64,000 nucleotides of DNA, taken from assembly GCF_008831285.2 (NCBI RefSeq), contig NC_045146.1, positions 13,757,149 through 13,821,148 on the forward strand. The letters are read 5' to 3'. Shown here one piece after another: positions 60,991 through 64,000 of the stretch. Position numbers and translations under genes: made by a program. The DNA is from Nymphaea colorata. Lineage: Eukaryota; Streptophyta; Magnoliopsida; Nymphaeales; Nymphaeaceae. The notes under the pieces were generated by a model, which had not been told where the DNA came from, did no database searches, and worked only from the letters and a program-made list of their open reading frames with translations. The first letter of the stretch is position 1, and every line of letters begins with the position of its first letter.

Positions 60991-63298
60991 CTAAGCTTGA
61001 AACTCCAATTTCAGACTGAATGGCACTTTATCTACAAATGGCGGGTCAGAAAATTTTCCTGTCAGGATTCGTGATGCAACATGAAAATTAGCAGCCTCTG
61101 TGTAGTGAATGCCATCCCAGTTCACATAGTCGGTCACATCGTTGCATCCTCCTGCTGTTATTGAGGATCCATTTAGGTTTTTCGTCAGTCCACAAGATAC
61201 CCGGCTATCATAGTTCAATGGTGGGCCTCCATATCCACAGCAAGCCATTATTGGCTGTTCAAATCCTGTTAAAATTTTAAGCCAAAGCCTTAGCACTTAC
61301 CTTATGCTAGAAATGGTGAAAAGGAACAGAATTTTTCTTCTGAAACATGTCGTTTACTACAGATGAAGTCATAAAGACTCTAAATTCAGTTGAAACGACG
61401 TTCATGACATTTCTTTGCTTACCATATTTCGAAAAGTTCGCGATCAGATTGACTTTGATGGTGAAGATATCCACATATGTGAAGTTGGCATCGGAGAACT
61501 GCCCTCGCCATTTACTTGTGAGCGCATTGAGTTGCAAATTGAAAAGCCTGGCAGCTTTGTTATGAGAGGCTACACACCCAAGCTCATCTAGCTTGAGCTG
61601 GTCCTGCCCAAACCTTGCAACGTTTTGAGCCAAGCATCCCAGAGGACCAGTGTTATGAATCCAGAATCTCCTTGCACCTTCGTCGTACAACTCCTATGGA
61701 AAAGAAGAAAGAAAGAATCAAGAGCTTCAGTTAAGCAACCTAAAATCTTAGTCTTGTTGGGGCTTAAACTTAAAAGGTTAGATCTTAAGTTCTGTTTGTT
61801 CAAAATCGACAAATGCTTGCAACCAAATTTCTTCTATATATCATATGTATGTCGTGCATAAGCTTACCTGGATTCCATTCTCGAACTCTGACAAGATTGT
61901 TGGTATGGAAGCGATCACTTGATCCTCAGTTTTTGAGTAAAACGCACCAGCAAGATCATTCTGACCAATATCAAACATATACAGGCTTTGATTGAAGATT
62001 TCTTCCTTAGGAAGAAACTTCCGAGACCTATCACCTAGAAGGAAGTAACGGACGAATTCAGCAACAGGCGAACGATTCTTCCAAAGCTAAATTCCACGGT
62101 GCAGCCTTAATAAATCGACAGATTATCTTGAACATCCTTTGATGAAGACAATGGAAGAACCTTTTTCTTTCTCAAGAAATTAACTAAATAGTTTGTGTTG
62201 AGCTACCAACTCCGTTGCTTACTTGCAATGAGTATTTAGCGCCATAAACATATATACTTTCTATAAATATAAAACAAACCTTGAGCTTGCAATTCAAGAA
62301 CTTTTGCTTTGAATCTGAGGAACTGATATACTTGGATGCGAAATGAGAATGGGCTAACTGCTGATGCGGTTGCCGGTAGTATCGTCGATCCGGCTGCTGC
62401 AAAATTACAACCCTTCCGGAAGTCTGGATTATCCAATGAATCTAAGTATGGATCGAGAAGTGGCAGATTGAAAGCGTCGCCTGAAAGCAATGGATTAAGT
62501 TTTCGATCAACTCATTTGTCTTCAAGTTATCAATGGAACGATCAAAAAATGCACTTTTTAACTTCTGCTGATGCTATCAAACTGGCAGAAAAATGCAACC
62601 GTGAATATCAGAAAAAGGTGCCACCTGCCACGTTATTTGCCGATCGATCTGATACGGCAAGCCAGACCGTATCGTTCTAAGCCCTATTTTTAATTCGCAA
62701 AAACTAATTAATAACTAAATTAAACTATTAAAAAACTAAAAATTTATGGGCCGATACAGGACACAATTTGGTACGACCGGCGTGAAAGATAGTCAAAGAT
62801 CCAGAAATGAGAAGTACGACCGGCGTGAAAGATAGTCAAAGATCCAGAAATGAGAAGTACGACCGGCGTGAAAGATAGTCAAAGATCCAGAAATGAGAAG
62901 TACGACCGGCGTGAAAGATAGTCAAAGATCCAGAAATGAGAAGTTCAGGATTTTTCTGCCTGCATCCAAACGCAATCGAAGAACGCAGACCTCCCAAGCA
63001 TCGGAAAAATGGCAGGAATAAAAAGATCGCAAATTCTTCGACAAGAAAAACGCAACTTACTCAAGAAGTCGACGATGAGCCTTCCGTCGCAGAAGCGACC
63101 GGCGGGGCTCTTGAAGAAGGTCTCGCCGTTGGGTGGGACGAGTTTCTCGCCCATTGCGGCCACCAGGTTGCCGGTGTCCGAGTTCGAATCCCCAAAGTTG
63201 AATATGGCTGGGAAGTTCAGGTCGACCTCTTCGGTGGTGGGTACCAAGAGAAACAGGGAGGGCAGTAACACGAGATACAGGAACTTAGCAGAACCCAT
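60991..63298 (-). CDS. GDSL esterase/lipase, secreted
   Basis: SGNH-hydrolase family enzyme acting on ester bonds in lipids or cell-wall polymers. CDS on the minus strand = 63298-63061, 62480-62280, 62034-61868, 61693-61423, 61265-60991; all five exons join in phase with GT-AG introns and give 383 residues, the usual family length. Start chosen at MGSAKFLYLVLLPSLFLL, a good signal peptide; an in-frame ATG nine codons upstream (63325) is the alternative. Block I is FNFGDSNSDTG with the catalytic Ser; block III is MFDIGQNDLAGAF; block V is WDGIHYTEAAN with catalytic Asp and His. Conserved NTGPLGCLAQN and CCGYGGPPLNYD segments also match. It resembles the Arabidopsis At1g54790 group, whose gene I recall lying next to TLP18.3 as here. 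Confidence 0.92.
62771..62942. repeat. 43-bp tandem repeat, four copies, in GDSL intron 1
   Basis: The unit starts GTACGACCGGCGTGAAAGAT and repeats at 62771, 62814, 62857 and 62900 with essentially no differences. It lies in intron 1 of the GDSL gene, 118 bp from the donor. Identity of the copies points to recent expansion. Confidence 0.95.
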
Positions 63299-64000
63299 GG
63301 ATAGTGCGAGTTTGGTGTGAAACACTAAACAGGATCTTCCCTTCTCTTCTTCAACTTTTTTTCTTCTTTCTGTGCTCTTTCTTCTCTAAATAAAGCATTG
63401 TCTTGTTGGCGTTCTCTACTGAATGACATGATTAACTTTTGGAAAGGAGGTCGGTAAATGAAAGTTTGCCTTAGAAGATACTCCACAGAGAGAGATGGTG
63501 GCCTGTTCTGTTTGCAAAGGCTGCAACGTTGCATTCTCTCATCACTATCAGCCAAAAAAGAATGGGGTCAAATGTTGCAGTCTCAATGATGTTAACGCGT
63601 TCCTTGAATTGCAGTGGAGTCGATCGACTACTCGGAAAGGGGAAAACGGAAAATAAAACCCTCTGCTAGTCACTAGCTTCTTCGAGCTCAAATAGTCTTG
63701 GATCTCAGCTTGAATTTTGCGCTTGTTCTTATGTTTTTAGCATTTCTTTGGCTTTTGGTTTACAAAGTTACAAATACAGTAATAATCTTTTTGTTGCTTC
63801 AGAAACAATTCTGAAGTTGGTTCTGGTAAATTAAATCCGGCAGCATACTTCGATTCTATTAAACTTTTTTCTTGATTTTTTAATACAAAAGGATTTGAAA
63901 ATTGGCCTACACCTACCGAGTGTGGCTTATATGACAGTATTCTGTACGAACAAAGCAAAAACTACGCAAGTACATGTGTAACCTCACGAACACTTTCATG
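63299..64000. other. upstream region of the GDSL gene
   Basis: Probable promoter on the minus strand. A CTTTATTTAG element (complement of 63385-63396) about 90 bp before the ATG could serve as a TATA box. Nothing else recognised to the end of the window. Confidence 0.4.

Overview
The window is nuclear DNA of a flowering plant. Supporting signs are spliced genes with plant-only products (a chloroplast-targeted thylakoid lumen protein, an SLAC1-type anion channel, an FBL4-like F-box/LRR protein, a secreted GDSL lipase), a Ty1/copia retrotransposon, many (TA)n/(GA)n microsatellites, and a piece of plant mitochondrial DNA carrying a trans-kingdom-typical nad7 gene with group II introns. I cannot place the species from the sequence alone.

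Layout. 1-3.3 kb: last three exons of an FBL4-like gene (+), then an unrecognised 292-codon ORF (+). 3.3-6.4 kb: no gene seen. 6.4-7.4 kb: an intronless Pro/Ala-rich protein gene (+). 7.4-15.6 kb: AT-rich sequence with microsatellites and no gene I can support. 15.6-16.9 kb: an SLAH1/SLAH4-like anion channel (+) with one short in-frame intron. 16.9-24.9 kb: mostly non-genic, holding a 48-bp x3 tandem repeat, a 416-bp hAT-type MITE with an 8-bp target duplication, and two isolated minus-strand exons that resemble gamma-tubulin complex protein 4 (GCP4).

24.95-53.35 kb is a block of foreign and repetitive DNA: a complete but dead copia element (278-bp LTRs, 5-bp target duplication AGGGC); about 3.5 kb of mitochondrial DNA (nad7 exon 1, group II intron 1, exon 2, on the minus strand, unedited); about 19.2 kb of a 173-bp satellite (about 110 monomers), diverged at the left edge and homogeneous up to an abrupt right edge; and a truncated NHL/LEA-2 pseudogene. 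Two further minus-strand GCP4-like exons lie just right of the block, upstream in gene order of the two on its left. The block therefore appears to sit inside a broken GCP4 locus.

54-57 kb: a possible first exon of an unknown minus-strand gene and a duplicated GC-rich 5'-exon-like unit. 57.2-60.7 kb: the TLP18.3 thylakoid lumen protein gene (+, 3 exons), involved in photosystem II repair. 61.0-63.3 kb: a GDSL esterase/lipase gene (-, 5 exons), convergent with TLP18.3 and 327 bp away; the Arabidopsis homologues, as I recall, are also neighbours (At1g54780/At1g54790). Apart from that pair the genes show no functional link. Family assignments rest on recognition of conserved motifs, not on database searches.
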